This document shows positions 24,478-33,200 of a stretch of 40,374 nucleotides of DNA, piece after piece. The translations under genes were made by a program, and so were the position numbers. Every line of letters starts with the position of its first letter. Position 1 is the stretch's first letter. The notes under the pieces were generated by a model that made no database searches, was not told where the DNA came from, and was given only the letters and a program-made list of their open reading frames with translations. Source of the stretch: a virus; IMG/VR virus record IMGVR_UViG_3300025407_001065, positions 1-40,374 of that record; one strand, given 5' to 3'.

Positions 24478-25251
24478 ATGCAGCATAAGCGTAAACAGAA
24501 ATATAATCAGCCAACAAATAGTTTTAACAATGGAAACGGAAACTCAAACAAACGAAATTATAATAATGTTATCGAACCTGACCAATTCTTACCTGCTAAA
24601 AAAAGAAATGTAGATATAATCCCAAGAAACCTTAATCAAGAACATTATCTTGACCTACTAATGGATGATAGTGTAAGTATCATCATTGCAAGCGGACCAG
24701 CGGGAACTGGTAAAACCTTACTTGCAATGCAAGCCGCAATTAAAGCCTTAAAAAATCGTGATATTGAACGTATCATCCTTACTCGTCCAGCAGTGGGCGT
24801 AGAAGGTGAAAAACATGGTTTTCTACCAGGTGATTTAAATGCGAAAATGGAACCTTGGACCAAGCCACTGTTTGATGTTCTCCATGAGTATTATAGCACT
24901 CGTGAAACTCAACAGATGGTAGAAAATCAAGTAATTGAAATTTGCCCACTGGCATTTATGCGTGGTCGTACCTTCAAGAACTCTATGATTATTGCTGACG
25001 AAATGCAGAACGCAACACCTAATCAAATGAAAATGTTGCTTACTCGTATCGGTGAAGGCAGTCGGATTATTGTGACAGGTGACGTTCGTCAAACTGATAG
25101 AACAGAAGGCGAGAATGGTCTATTAGACTTTAGCCGTCTTATTGAACGTTTTACTGATAGTGATCATGTTGGCACAGTTGAGTTCAACGGTGGTGACATT
25201 GAACGTCATCCTGCAGTTGAAGAGATTCTACGCATTTATGGCGATATTTAA
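24478..25251 (+). CDS. phoH: PhoH-like ATPase
   Basis: 257 residues from ATG 24478, which has AGGA 7 nt upstream. Earlier in-frame ATGs at 24388 and 24433 lack this. An Asn/Lys-rich N-tail precedes the P-loop GPAGTGKT, then LTRPAVGVEGEKHGFLPGD, Walker B-like IIADEMQNA and TGDVRQTD, all diagnostic of PhoH. PhoH family members are induced by phosphate starvation in bacteria and are frequent in aquatic phages; the exact role is unsettled. It is the only plus-strand gene here, divergent from the late gene at 24366 and convergent (4-nt overlap) with the next gene. Confidence 0.93.
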   Translation: MQHKRKQKYNQPTNSFNNGNGNSNKRNYNNVIEPDQFLPAKKRNVDIIPRNLNQEHYLDLLMDDSVSIIIASGPAGTGKTLLAMQAAIKALKNRDIERIILTRPAVGVEGEKHGFLPGDLNAKMEPWTKPLFDVLHEYYSTRETQQMVENQVIEICPLAFMRGRTFKNSMIIADEMQNATPNQMKMLLTRIGEGSRIIVTGDVRQTDRTEGENGLLDFSRLIERFTDSDHVGTVEFNGGDIERHPAVEEILRIYGDI

Positions 25252-25583
25252 TTATTAGGACGACTTAATATCTTTAATAATTGCCAATTATTATAAGCTT
25301 CTTCAACGGATGGGTTTTCATGAGTCATATCTTTTACCCAACTGGTTTCTTTGACCCATCCGTTGATTTTATTTTCATATGAAGCAACCATCCATGCTTC
25401 TACTAGGTATTGTTCATACCAAGTGTCATTTCCATTATCATCTTTTTGCAATCCAAAAAACGCATTGCCATCCATAATAGCAATTGTTTCTGCAATAGGA
25501 CGCAACATGCGTTTTTCTTGGGCAGTAAATTTCTTTTTGCGTGTTTTCTTATACGTGTTATATATATGACTAAGAATTTCCAT
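25248..25583 (-). CDS. Conserved hypothetical protein downstream of the clamp loader
   Basis: 111 residues, helix-rich, with RPIAETIAIMDGNAFFG and repeated Trp (WYEQYLVEAWMVAS, EAYNNWQLLK). I recall similar small proteins in T4-like phages. It occupies the position where T4 carries gp62 (clamp-loader small subunit) after gp44, but the sequence does not convincingly match gp62. It overlaps gp44 by 14 nt. Confidence 0.6.
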   Translation of the reverse strand: MEILSHIYNTYKKTRKKKFTAQEKRMLRPIAETIAIMDGNAFFGLQKDDNGNDTWYEQYLVEAWMVASYENKINGWVKETSWVKDMTHENPSVEEAYNNWQLLKILSRPNN

Positions 25584-26505
25584 TAACTTCCGCTAACTCA
25601 CACAATGTCGCACTAAGATTAATTTCTGCATCGGCAACCATAGAATGATTGACTAGCCCATTACGAATGATAACAATAGCACGATCTTGCCCCTCATCAC
25701 TTGTTGAGAACAATTCAAGATTGTCATACATCCAACGAAATACTTCTTCAATTTCATCAGCACGAACTTGGTTGCATAACAATTTACGTGCTTCTCGCAC
25801 CTTTCCATTCTTAAATAATTCAACTGCGGCAATGCGGTAATCGCTACTGCTTTGCGTATCATTACTCGCAGAACTTAAGGTTCCACCATTACTTGCGCTT
25901 TGCAAACTGTTAATGCATTTGCGCAGATCAGGATATGCTGCAGTTACATAGCTATCCAGTGTATCTAATTCAAAATCAACGCCTTCTTCAACAAGAATGG
26001 TAGCAGCACGAGCAGTAAATTCTGTTTTATCAAGACGTTCAATATGAAAACCTTGACAGCGGCTATGAAGTGCTGGGATAATCTTATTAGGATAGTTACA
26101 GGTCATAATGAAACGTGCGCTTGCACTATAAGTTTCCATCAACCCACGCAACACTGCTTGCGCACTTGGTGAAAGATAATCTGCCTCATCTAGCAGAACA
26201 ATCTTAAACTCACCAAATGGCATTGTAGATACAAATCCTTCAATCTTATCACGAATGAAATCTACACCATTATCACGAGAAGCGTTGATCTGCAACACAT
26301 CAAAGTCATCTACGCCCAAGTCATGGATAAGAACTTTGGCAAGCGTTGTCTTGCCTGTACCAGGTCCGCCACTGAATAATAAATGTGGAATAGTACTGTC
26401 ACTAATCCATTGACGAACTTGTGCCTCTTGAGCAGCATCACGCCATACATAATCGACCACGCTACTTGGACGATACTTTTCAACCCAAAGATAATTTTTT
26501 GTCAT
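25570..26505 (-). CDS. 44: Sliding-clamp loader ATPase subunit (T4 gp44-like)
   Basis: 311 residues against about 319 for T4 gp44. Motifs: LWVEKYRPSSVVDYV N-terminus, Walker A GGPGTGKTT, Walker B VLLDEADYL, the SRC motif (ALHSRCQGF) carrying the arginine finger, and sensor-2-like PDLRKCINSLQ. It loads the gp45-type clamp at primer-template junctions for phage DNA replication. The promoter is TTGACA-17-TAATAT, with ATG 6 nt after the -10. No gp45 or gp62 is seen in the window. Confidence 0.93.
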   Translation of the reverse strand: MTKNYLWVEKYRPSSVVDYVWRDAAQEAQVRQWISDSTIPHLLFSGGPGTGKTTLAKVLIHDLGVDDFDVLQINASRDNGVDFIRDKIEGFVSTMPFGEFKIVLLDEADYLSPSAQAVLRGLMETYSASARFIMTCNYPNKIIPALHSRCQGFHIERLDKTEFTARAATILVEEGVDFELDTLDSYVTAAYPDLRKCINSLQSASNGGTLSSASNDTQSSSDYRIAAVELFKNGKVREARKLLCNQVRADEIEEVFRWMYDNLELFSTSDEGQDRAIVIIRNGLVNHSMVADAEINLSATLCELAEVNGNS

Positions 26506-26511
26506 AGGATT

Positions 26512-26540
26512 ATATTAACACTGTGTTAGAGGAATGTCAA
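26512..26540 (-). promoter_or_regulatory. Sigma70-like promoter for the clamp-loader gene
   Basis: TTGACA (26540-26535), 17-bp spacer, TAATAT (26517-26512), then AATCCT and ATG 26505. No ribosome-binding site fits; a leaderless early message is predicted. Confidence 0.7.
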
Positions 26541-26544
26541 TTGT

Positions 26545-26937
26545 TTAATAAGTTGGATTTAAACCAACAGTTAAATCTTCTTTTGGTGGCTCATCGCTGC
26601 TCATAAGAATATCTTTGGGATCAACTAGACGAATGGTAGTTGATACACCATCTTCATCTGTCATGTCAAGCCCACGAGTCCAACGACCATGTGCAACAAG
26701 GATATATTCACCTACTTTTACATCTTCTTGTTTTGGTCCAATCGCTACTACTTCTGCCCAACGAGGACGAATACCCTGACCTTTCTTATCATCGTCAAGA
26801 ATAATAATACCACCAAGAGTCATGCGTTCGCCAAAATCCATATCTTTGACCATAACATTATTCTTAGTTGGTTGAATTTTACGATAATCTTGATTATAAT
26901 GTAATGTGCTACTGCGTGGTCCAATGGTAGTTTTCAT
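26545..26937 (-). CDS. GroES/gp31-like cochaperonin
   Basis: 130 residues with a Cpn10 layout: KIQPTKNNVMVK (conserved first strand), a mobile loop GERMTLGGIIILDDD whose GGIII should contact GroEL, then AEVVAIGPKQEDVKVGEYILVAHG. T4 gp31 replaces GroES so host GroEL can fold the large capsid protein gp23; the same role is inferred. The acidic/Pro C-terminal extension (about 110-130) is longer than in GroES. The start overlaps the upstream stop by 4 nt. Confidence 0.82.
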   Translation of the reverse strand: MKTTIGPRSSTLHYNQDYRKIQPTKNNVMVKDMDFGERMTLGGIIILDDDKKGQGIRPRWAEVVAIGPKQEDVKVGEYILVAHGRWTRGLDMTDEDGVSTTIRLVDPKDILMSSDEPPKEDLTVGLNPTY

Positions 26938-27356
26938 ATTCTGTTTCTCTGATTTCTTAATTTTTCTGCTAATTCTTGACTACGAACAAGTGCATCTGCA
27001 TATCCACCACTTGTTGGTGCAGCAGTTGTTGGTTCAACAACTTGTGGATTTTCTTTACTTGCAGCAATGTCACTTGCTGGATCAGTGATAGGTGTTTCAA
27101 ATATATCAGCGATTGCAGCCTGCGAAGCTTGATCACTATTAGCATATATCGGGTTATCACTTAATACCGAACCTTTTTGTTGTTCATAAACTTCTTTCAT
27201 GATTTCATCCCTCGTTTTAGCTATTACGCCGCCTGGACCAATAATGTCACCACGTGCATTTTGACGACTGTTTCCGACAGCAATAGTACGTTCTTGATGA
27301 ATCTTTAATGCATTGATATCTAAATATTTTCCAGTTGCTGTTCGATACACACCCAT
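26934..27356 (-). CDS. Conserved phage protein, Ala/Gln-rich C-terminus
   Basis: 140 residues. The N-terminus MGVYRTATGKYLDIN...AVGNSRQNARGD.IG.GG is a pattern I recognise from a conserved T4-like phage protein of unknown function. The C-terminal half is disordered (Pro/Thr/Ala) and ends in a short helix. The possible late box GTTAAATA (27381-27374) is followed by AAAGGA as ribosome-binding site. It is coupled to the cochaperonin gene by a 4-nt overlap. Confidence 0.7.
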   Translation of the reverse strand: MGVYRTATGKYLDINALKIHQERTIAVGNSRQNARGDIIGPGGVIAKTRDEIMKEVYEQQKGSVLSDNPIYANSDQASQAAIADIFETPITDPASDIAASKENPQVVEPTTAAPTSGGYADALVRSQELAEKLRNQRNRI

Positions 27357-27373
27357 TTCTATTCCTTTTACAC

Positions 27374-27381
27374 TATTTAAC
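27374..27381 (-). promoter_or_regulatory. Possible late promoter box GTTAAATA
   Basis: Overlaps the stop of the DnaE-fragment gene. Five nt later comes AAAGGAATAGAA-ATG, so a transcript starting at the usual distance begins with the ribosome-binding site, as for the boxes at 4234 and 24390. The third base deviates from the NATAAATA consensus. Confidence 0.4.
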
Positions 27382-27892
27382 GCATAAATTCATTGAAGTT
27401 TAAATTATTTTTAAGACTATGAATACGATGGACGCCAATTAGGTATAGCACGAAACTTGCTACACTTGAACCACGACCAACACCCCATACTACACTATTT
27501 TTACGCATCGTGTCAACAAGATATTTTAAGTATTGCAGCAGTGGCAATAAACCTCTGTCAGCATATTCCATCAATTCTTGACCAGCACGTTGCAATTCAT
27601 TTTGGTCTGCACACTGTTCCAATACCCACTTGGCAATATCCATATTCTTATATTCATCGGGCATAAACCATTCTTGTTGGTTCATGCTATGATATTCTGC
27701 TACTGAACCATTTAACGTTGCTAGTTTTTTAAGTGGCTTGTAATCAAGATATAAACTCTTAATAGCAGAATTATACTTTTCTGGATTTACAATGGTAATA
27801 TCATCAATGGTAAGTTGCGGATTTGTATATAGTAATTCCGCTAACTCACTGTCGCTAATTATACTGCGACCATATTCGTCAAGATTTGTCAC
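27377..27892 (-). CDS. Truncated DNA polymerase III alpha (DnaE)-like protein
   Basis: 171 residues from a GTG start at 27892 (then TNLDEYGRSI), with AGAGG 9 nt upstream and a 14-nt overlap. A longer frame from 27934 would overlap 56 nt. The C-terminus VVWGVGRGSSVASFVLYLIG with NLNFNEFMR matches the DnaE core WGxGRGSSxGS...FERF segment. The rest of DnaE, including the catalytic aspartates and OB-fold, is absent, so it cannot polymerise alone. Similar short genes occur in T4-like cyanophages as I recall. Its function is unknown. Confidence 0.75.
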   Translation of the reverse strand: MTNLDEYGRSIISDSELAELLYTNPQLTIDDITIVNPEKYNSAIKSLYLDYKPLKKLATLNGSVAEYHSMNQQEWFMPDEYKNMDIAKWVLEQCADQNELQRAGQELMEYADRGLLPLLQYLKYLVDTMRKNSVVWGVGRGSSVASFVLYLIGVHRIHSLKNNLNFNEFMR

Positions 27893-28535
27893 CCTTAATA
27901 ACCTCTGGCTTCCACCCTTTTTTAAGTGGAACAATGTTGTTTTCTGATTTCTTCTTGGTTATTATAGCAGGTGGTTGATCCCATTGCAATATTGTTGGCC
28001 AATCATTTTCATCAGTTTCAACTATAAATTCTTTATTCTTTTTAATTGGAACGTCCCACGTAGTAGGAGTTGGTCTAAACCACCATGCTGGTTTTTCCCA
28101 ACTTTTCATCGCCAAATCATCCATTACTTCTTCATTAGTAACAATATCTTCATCGATGTTTAATGCAATATCATCACTTTTATCGCTGCTAACAGAAATA
28201 TATTCAAGAGTCGTTCGACCCTGTGTAATACTCAAAATCTTATACCACGTAACAACACCAATAACAAAGTTATTTGGTTGATATGGTAAGGTTACGATGC
28301 GAGATTTAAATTTCTTGTGCAGCGTTGGAAGTAACGGATTTTCTAAATGCACAAATATTGCATCTTGATATAAATCTTTTATTAAACTACGTATTCTACC
28401 AAAAGAAGTTTGTGGGTCTTCTTCATTGATAGATTCATCATTAAACCCAATGCTAATAGTATAATCGCATGGTTCAAGATAATCTTTAAAACAATTGATA
28501 GCAGTAAAATTTACATTCCAACTTACATCACTCAT
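27879..28535 (-). CDS. Conserved hypothetical phage protein
   Basis: 218 residues. The N-half is an alpha/beta or beta domain (MSDVSWNVNFTAINCF, VIGVVTWYKILSITQGRTTLEYISV). The C-half is Trp/Pro/Lys-rich (SWEKPAWWFRPTPTTWDVPI, KKGWKPEV). Not recognised beyond general resemblance to T4-like phage hypotheticals. The start overlaps the upstream gene as ATGA, and its end overlaps the DnaE-like gene. Confidence 0.65.
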   Translation of the reverse strand: MSDVSWNVNFTAINCFKDYLEPCDYTISIGFNDESINEEDPQTSFGRIRSLIKDLYQDAIFVHLENPLLPTLHKKFKSRIVTLPYQPNNFVIGVVTWYKILSITQGRTTLEYISVSSDKSDDIALNIDEDIVTNEEVMDDLAMKSWEKPAWWFRPTPTTWDVPIKKNKEFIVETDENDWPTILQWDQPPAIITKKKSENNIVPLKKGWKPEVIKGDKS

Positions 28536-28765
28536 CCTATATCCAAACTATCCTTGAAAATTGGGTTTTCTTTTGCAGCATTTGCTTCTGCACGATAACG
28601 AGCGTTAATTTCTTCTTGGTAAGTATCTGCAACCATCCGCAACTGATTTAACATAGCAGTGTTACCCATCTTACCAGCAAAAGACATTTTCTTGTATGTT
28701 TCGTTGATAGTTTTGAGCAACTCATCCAATGTTTTTTCAGTTAAATTGCCCATCAATGGATGCAT
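28532..28765 (-). CDS. Small helical hypothetical protein
   Basis: 77 residues, almost wholly helical (LTEKTLDELLKTINETYKKMSFAGK, MLNQLRMVADTYQEEINARYRAEANA). The start ATG 28765 overlaps the MazG stop as TAATG; a second Met four codons on (28753) is also possible. It resembles small conserved T4-like phage proteins of unknown role and is translationally coupled to MazG. Confidence 0.65.
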   Translation of the reverse strand: MHPLMGNLTEKTLDELLKTINETYKKMSFAGKMGNTAMLNQLRMVADTYQEEINARYRAEANAAKENPIFKDSLDIG

Positions 28766-29181
28766 TATAGATCACCCTTCACACGATTTTCACTATGCCA
28801 AGCATCAAATTTGCCACCTGGATAGCGTGATTCTAACTTCTTTACATTTTCATTAATAACATCGTTTGGATCAAGTCCAAGTGCAGTACAGGCATTCATC
28901 CAATACCACATGATATCGCCTAACTCACGCTTCATATGGAATACGTTTTCTGCATTAAGTGGCTTGCCTTGAAAAAACATCTTCTTGATGATTTCATTAA
29001 ACTCACCACTTTCAGCACTCAAGCCCATGCCAGCCGTCAATAACAATGCTGGACGAATATTGGTGCGGTCTTCTTGATATTCACTTAGTTCTTGGAAACG
29101 TTTTTCGAAAGCATATTCATACTTGCTTTCAGCACTAGTTACTTCTAGTACAAAGTCTTGGTACAGTTTAAGGTCTGTCAT
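28765..29181 (-). CDS. mazG: MazG-like nucleotide pyrophosphohydrolase
   Basis: 138 residues with the MazG signature: ExxE (E57, E60, in GLSAESGEFNE) and ExxD (E86, D89, in KRELGDIMWYW). The ending VKKLESRYPGGKFD.WHSENR is typical of phage MazG. It would hydrolyse NTPs/dNTPs to monophosphates; roles in (p)ppGpp or dNTP control are debated. The promoter is TTGACT-17-TATATT with a short leader carrying TAGGAG. It heads a run through the DnaE-like gene. Confidence 0.88.
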   Translation of the reverse strand: MTDLKLYQDFVLEVTSAESKYEYAFEKRFQELSEYQEDRTNIRPALLLTAGMGLSAESGEFNEIIKKMFFQGKPLNAENVFHMKRELGDIMWYWMNACTALGLDPNDVINENVKKLESRYPGGKFDAWHSENRVKGDL

Positions 29182-29197
29182 GATTTACTCCTACACT

Positions 29198-29226
29198 AAT
29201 ATAACGTTAGATAGGCTAGTAGTCAA
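29198..29226 (-). promoter_or_regulatory. Sigma70-like promoter for mazG
   Basis: TTGACT (29226-29221), 17-bp spacer, TATATT (29203-29198), then a leader of about 10 nt with TAGGAG before ATG 29181. Confidence 0.65.
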
Positions 29227-29228
29227 TA

Positions 29229-30134
29229 TTAAATTTGTGTTTTAAACCATTTCTCAATGCCAGGATTACGTGGCGCACCAACGTAAGTATATCCCAAGTG
29301 AGCACCAGCACTTAATGTAGTAACATTTCCATTGATTGTATTAGCATGTAACAAATATAGATTAGAAACATTAACGTTTGCAGAAATCTGAACTACCTGA
29401 CCATCAACTGCATAAGCAGGAAATGTAACATTAACGTTGCTAAGTTGTGTTCCAGTAGTACTGTCAAGGATAAGCTTGGTAGCCATTGTAATGGCAGTTG
29501 GGCTAGCAACTGTTCCATTTGCAACGTTAGCATACTGATAATCAGTATTATTACGCTGGCGAGATAGTGGGAAAACAGTAATGGTTGCGCCAGCGTTGTC
29601 GCTTACGAACTCATACCAGTATGTTCCAGTTCCACTCTGAGTGTAACCAATGCTATTATTGCTTGCATTATATTCTTGTAGATATTGCGTACCAATGCTT
29701 ACTGCGCTTGGTAGAATCATGCGATGTGAAGAATCTCTAACAATTAGCTTTAAACGGATACGACCAACCGTGCCTGCTGCTGGAAAATTTGAAAATGCAA
29801 CAGTAAATGTACCATTAGTTGAAACTATTTGGTAATGCCCACGGGTATGATCTAGTGTTACGTTTGTACTTACAAGACTATTATCATATTCTGTTTCACG
29901 AAAATCTTGAATTTGAGCACTGCTTAATAATGTACCAGCCATATTGTTATTAAGTGTGGTACCAGTTAGCGCACTCTTAACAATAACCTTGTTTTGCAAA
30001 TCAGTGATTTCACTTGCAGCATATGCAAAGTTGTTAAGGATGTTGGTAAAGTTGTCACGAAATCCTTGACTGTCATTGTCAACGCCTGCTACAGGATATG
30101 CGCCATTGATATTGTTAGGATTAATATTGCTCAT
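29229..30134 (-). CDS. Tail-fibre-type virion protein
   Basis: 301 residues. The N-terminus INGAYPVAGVDNDSQGFRDNF is a conserved opening of fibre/neck proteins in T4-like aquatic phages and may be the virion-attachment module. The remainder is Thr/Ser/Asn/Val-rich beta structure. The last ~55 residues (VNVSNLYLLHANTINGNVTT onward) resemble the C-terminus of the 741-aa-class fibre at 34053-36260, suggesting a shared cap domain. The late-type box ACTAAATA lies 22 nt before ATG. Confidence 0.75.
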   Translation of the reverse strand: MSNINPNNINGAYPVAGVDNDSQGFRDNFTNILNNFAYAASEITDLQNKVIVKSALTGTTLNNNMAGTLLSSAQIQDFRETEYDNSLVSTNVTLDHTRGHYQIVSTNGTFTVAFSNFPAAGTVGRIRLKLIVRDSSHRMILPSAVSIGTQYLQEYNASNNSIGYTQSGTGTYWYEFVSDNAGATITVFPLSRQRNNTDYQYANVANGTVASPTAITMATKLILDSTTGTQLSNVNVTFPAYAVDGQVVQISANVNVSNLYLLHANTINGNVTTLSAGAHLGYTYVGAPRNPGIEKWFKTQI

Positions 30135-30156
30135 TTATTGGTTTCCATGTCTGTGG

Positions 30157-30164
30157 TATTTAGT
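30157..30164 (-). promoter_or_regulatory. Late promoter box ACTAAATA
   Basis: ACTAAATA lies 22 nt upstream of ATG 30134, with TGGAAA as a possible ribosome-binding site between. Same CTAAATA core as the boxes for the other two fibre genes (34049 and 36288). Confidence 0.5.
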
Positions 30165-30212
30165 TGTTTCATTTATTTATTTTAACAAATTTGTTTGTTT
30201 TAGATTTATCCA

Positions 30213-33200
30213 TTATTCAAGAATATTTTCACGAGGAAATTTTAAGTAACTGTCATTGGCAAATGGTATTGTATATTGGTCTTCGTTGTTAATAAACACT
30301 GTTGCTTTTTTATCAAAAGTAGTAGGTGATTTAAGTTGAATTGTGCTAATATTTACTGACACATACGTTGGTACTGTTTGACCAGCAATACCAATACTTG
30401 CAGCACTATATTCTAATGTTTTGCCAGATTTTGCACCGAAGCGTACTGATACTACCTGATTAACTGTTATTTCTTTTACAAATGTAAGTGTTACTAAATT
30501 ATTTGCGATAGAAATACTCCAAACACCAGCACGTTTGTTAGTGTTAGCAGTTCCTTGTTGAACTTCTGCATAACCAGGTACAGGCGTATTATTTTGTATC
30601 CATCCGTCATTTGTCAATGATGGAAAAAGTGTAGGGTTGTATTTTTCTTGCGTACTAAAAATTATTTGCTTACCGTTCCATCCGCCAGTAGTATCGCCAT
30701 CTAGCCCACCGAGCGCAATAATACTAGCAACTGTGCTATTATCAACATAGTTAAATGGTATATCAATAGCATAATCAACACTTGCACTCGGAGTTATGCT
30801 TTGGATATAACCTGTGTCAAATGTAGTATATGCTTTCGCATCCCATTTTCCTGTTGCAATGTTGAAATTACGATCTTGATTATTATCTAAAATATATCTA
30901 TCTGCAACAAATGGTACAGTTTTAATGTCTGTTGGTACGCTATGTTTTAACTTATAAAGAACTTTTTCACCAGTTCCTGGTTTTAAGTAAGCAAGCACTG
31001 CTGCTGTTTGAAAACCAATAATTTTTCCATTGTTTTGAATACTAGTTTGCCACTGCGGTAGTGTATTTGAGTTTAATTCGCCTACTGCAACAATGATGTC
31101 ATTTATCATCAAGTCTAAATCATTTGGGTATAATTTTATACTAGATAGATGATCAGCAAATATAGTATAACGATTATCAAAGAAAGTAGTTTGTAAATCA
31201 ATGACAGTATCTAATTTATAATTACCATTAAAAAATGTTATGAAATCATTGGGTGGAATATTCTTTTTAGTGACGCCATTAACAGTAGTATATGTTTTTG
31301 TATCTTCAATAAGATCAACATAAATTACATCATATAACGGATTACCATATTTGTCAGTAGCACTGGCATAATGATAATCACCAAAATAAAACTTTTTATT
31401 AAAATGGCGTTTTTTCATCGCAGCAATATATGCACTACTCTGGCTAGGGTTTAATCCATAACCAACCAAAATTTTAATATCATTTTGTATGCCCCACCAT
31501 GGATCATTTGGTCTATAAATGTCATCAAGTGCAAAATAATCAGTATTGCCCAAAATAGTATTCAACAATGTTCTTTTATTTGCACTTGGCAAACATGCAA
31601 TGTATAGGTTATCATATGGACTATAGGTTACAGAGTTAATCTGAAGTGTGAAGGTTTTTGAACCACTGACATTTGCACTGTAATCTTTAGCAAATACAGT
31701 AAATGTATAAGTTTTATCCAATGTGGTTGGAGCAGTATAAATTCCCAATCCAACATTCGTAACATCAAAGGTAGTTGAACCCTTATCCAAACTAAATGTT
31801 TGAAAACTTGTTTTACCACTCAACGTACCATCACTTAGCAATTGCATACCTTGTGGTAATCTACTGCCTTCTGCTAATGTATAATACAATTGACGCCCAC
31901 TTGGCGCAGTTGCACTTATAGATAACGTACTAACACTGCCTGCATCAATATAACCTAAATTACTAGGTGTGTTAAACGATACACTCAAATCTAGCGCACC
32001 TAAAATAGTAACTGTGAAAATTTTAAGCGGACTTATAACACTTGAATCTAGGCTATTATATACTTGTACGCCGAATGAATATGATTGTGAAACTGCGCTT
32101 TGTGCAGGCACAAAACCAGTCATCCAACCAGTTATATTGTCAAGAACAAGACCTGGTGGCAATGCTAAATCACTTTGATCCCATGGTGAATTATCCCACG
32201 AAATATTATCACTATCAAATCCTGTTCCGCTTGAAGCAGACAAACTATAATTTACAGGAATACCATCGTAATCAATGCCATCAAATTTAAATGCAAAATA
32301 ATTTCCACTAACAAATGTAGAGTAGCTACCTAATGAGGTGGTCAATAAAATCGGTGTGCGTACATTAGTAGTATCACTTGTGATTGCAGAACTGTCATCA
32401 GTGACAGTTGAGTTATCTGCTCTAATATCACTGTGATTATGTACTATAATTGCATATTGTTTTGTGTCAAAACTTTTGCCGTCAGTTAAACTAACTACAA
32501 AATTATAATTATTTGTTGAACTTGGTGTATTTTGTGGTATTAATATACCACTAATTAACCCGCTACTTGAAAGAGTGATACCAGGTGGCAAACTTCCTGA
32601 CAAAATAGAATAAGTTAATGTGTCAGCATTTAAATCTATACCGCTTAATTGTATAGATATCTGTGTGCCATCTAAAAATTCACCAAGTGGCAAGTAATTG
32701 TTTGTTAATAACTGTGGTGGATAATTTCCAGTAACAGTTATAATAAATGAACGGTCTGTTATCTTTCCACTACTGCTAATTGCACGTATTGTAAAATTGC
32801 TTGTACGGTCTTGTGTAACTGCTTGTGGCACACCGTCAATACTATAGGTATCTTTTGGGTTACCAGTAACTTTACCACTATTATCAATTTGCATGCCTGC
32901 AGGCAATCTGCCAGCAACTAATTTATAATTGACATCACTACCATCTGGATTTCCAGTTGGATCAACTGCTTGCAAACCTAATTCAAAAAATTGTAATGCT
33001 TGTATTTTTCCTAAATTTCCACTAGGAGTAACCCATTCTGGATAACCACTTCCATAACCAACGGATTGTTCTAATGTTAGTACATCTACGTCGCCATAAT
33101 ATGTATTACCAATCACATAAGGATATGCTGGTTTATTATCCACACCAATAGTACAAAAATATGCATATGTTCCAAGAGGAAAATCAGGAGTAACACAAAA

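Noticed and set aside
25248-25583. gp62 clamp-loader small subunit
   Set aside because: The position after gp44 is suggestive, but the sequence does not show a gp62 pattern I can recognise.
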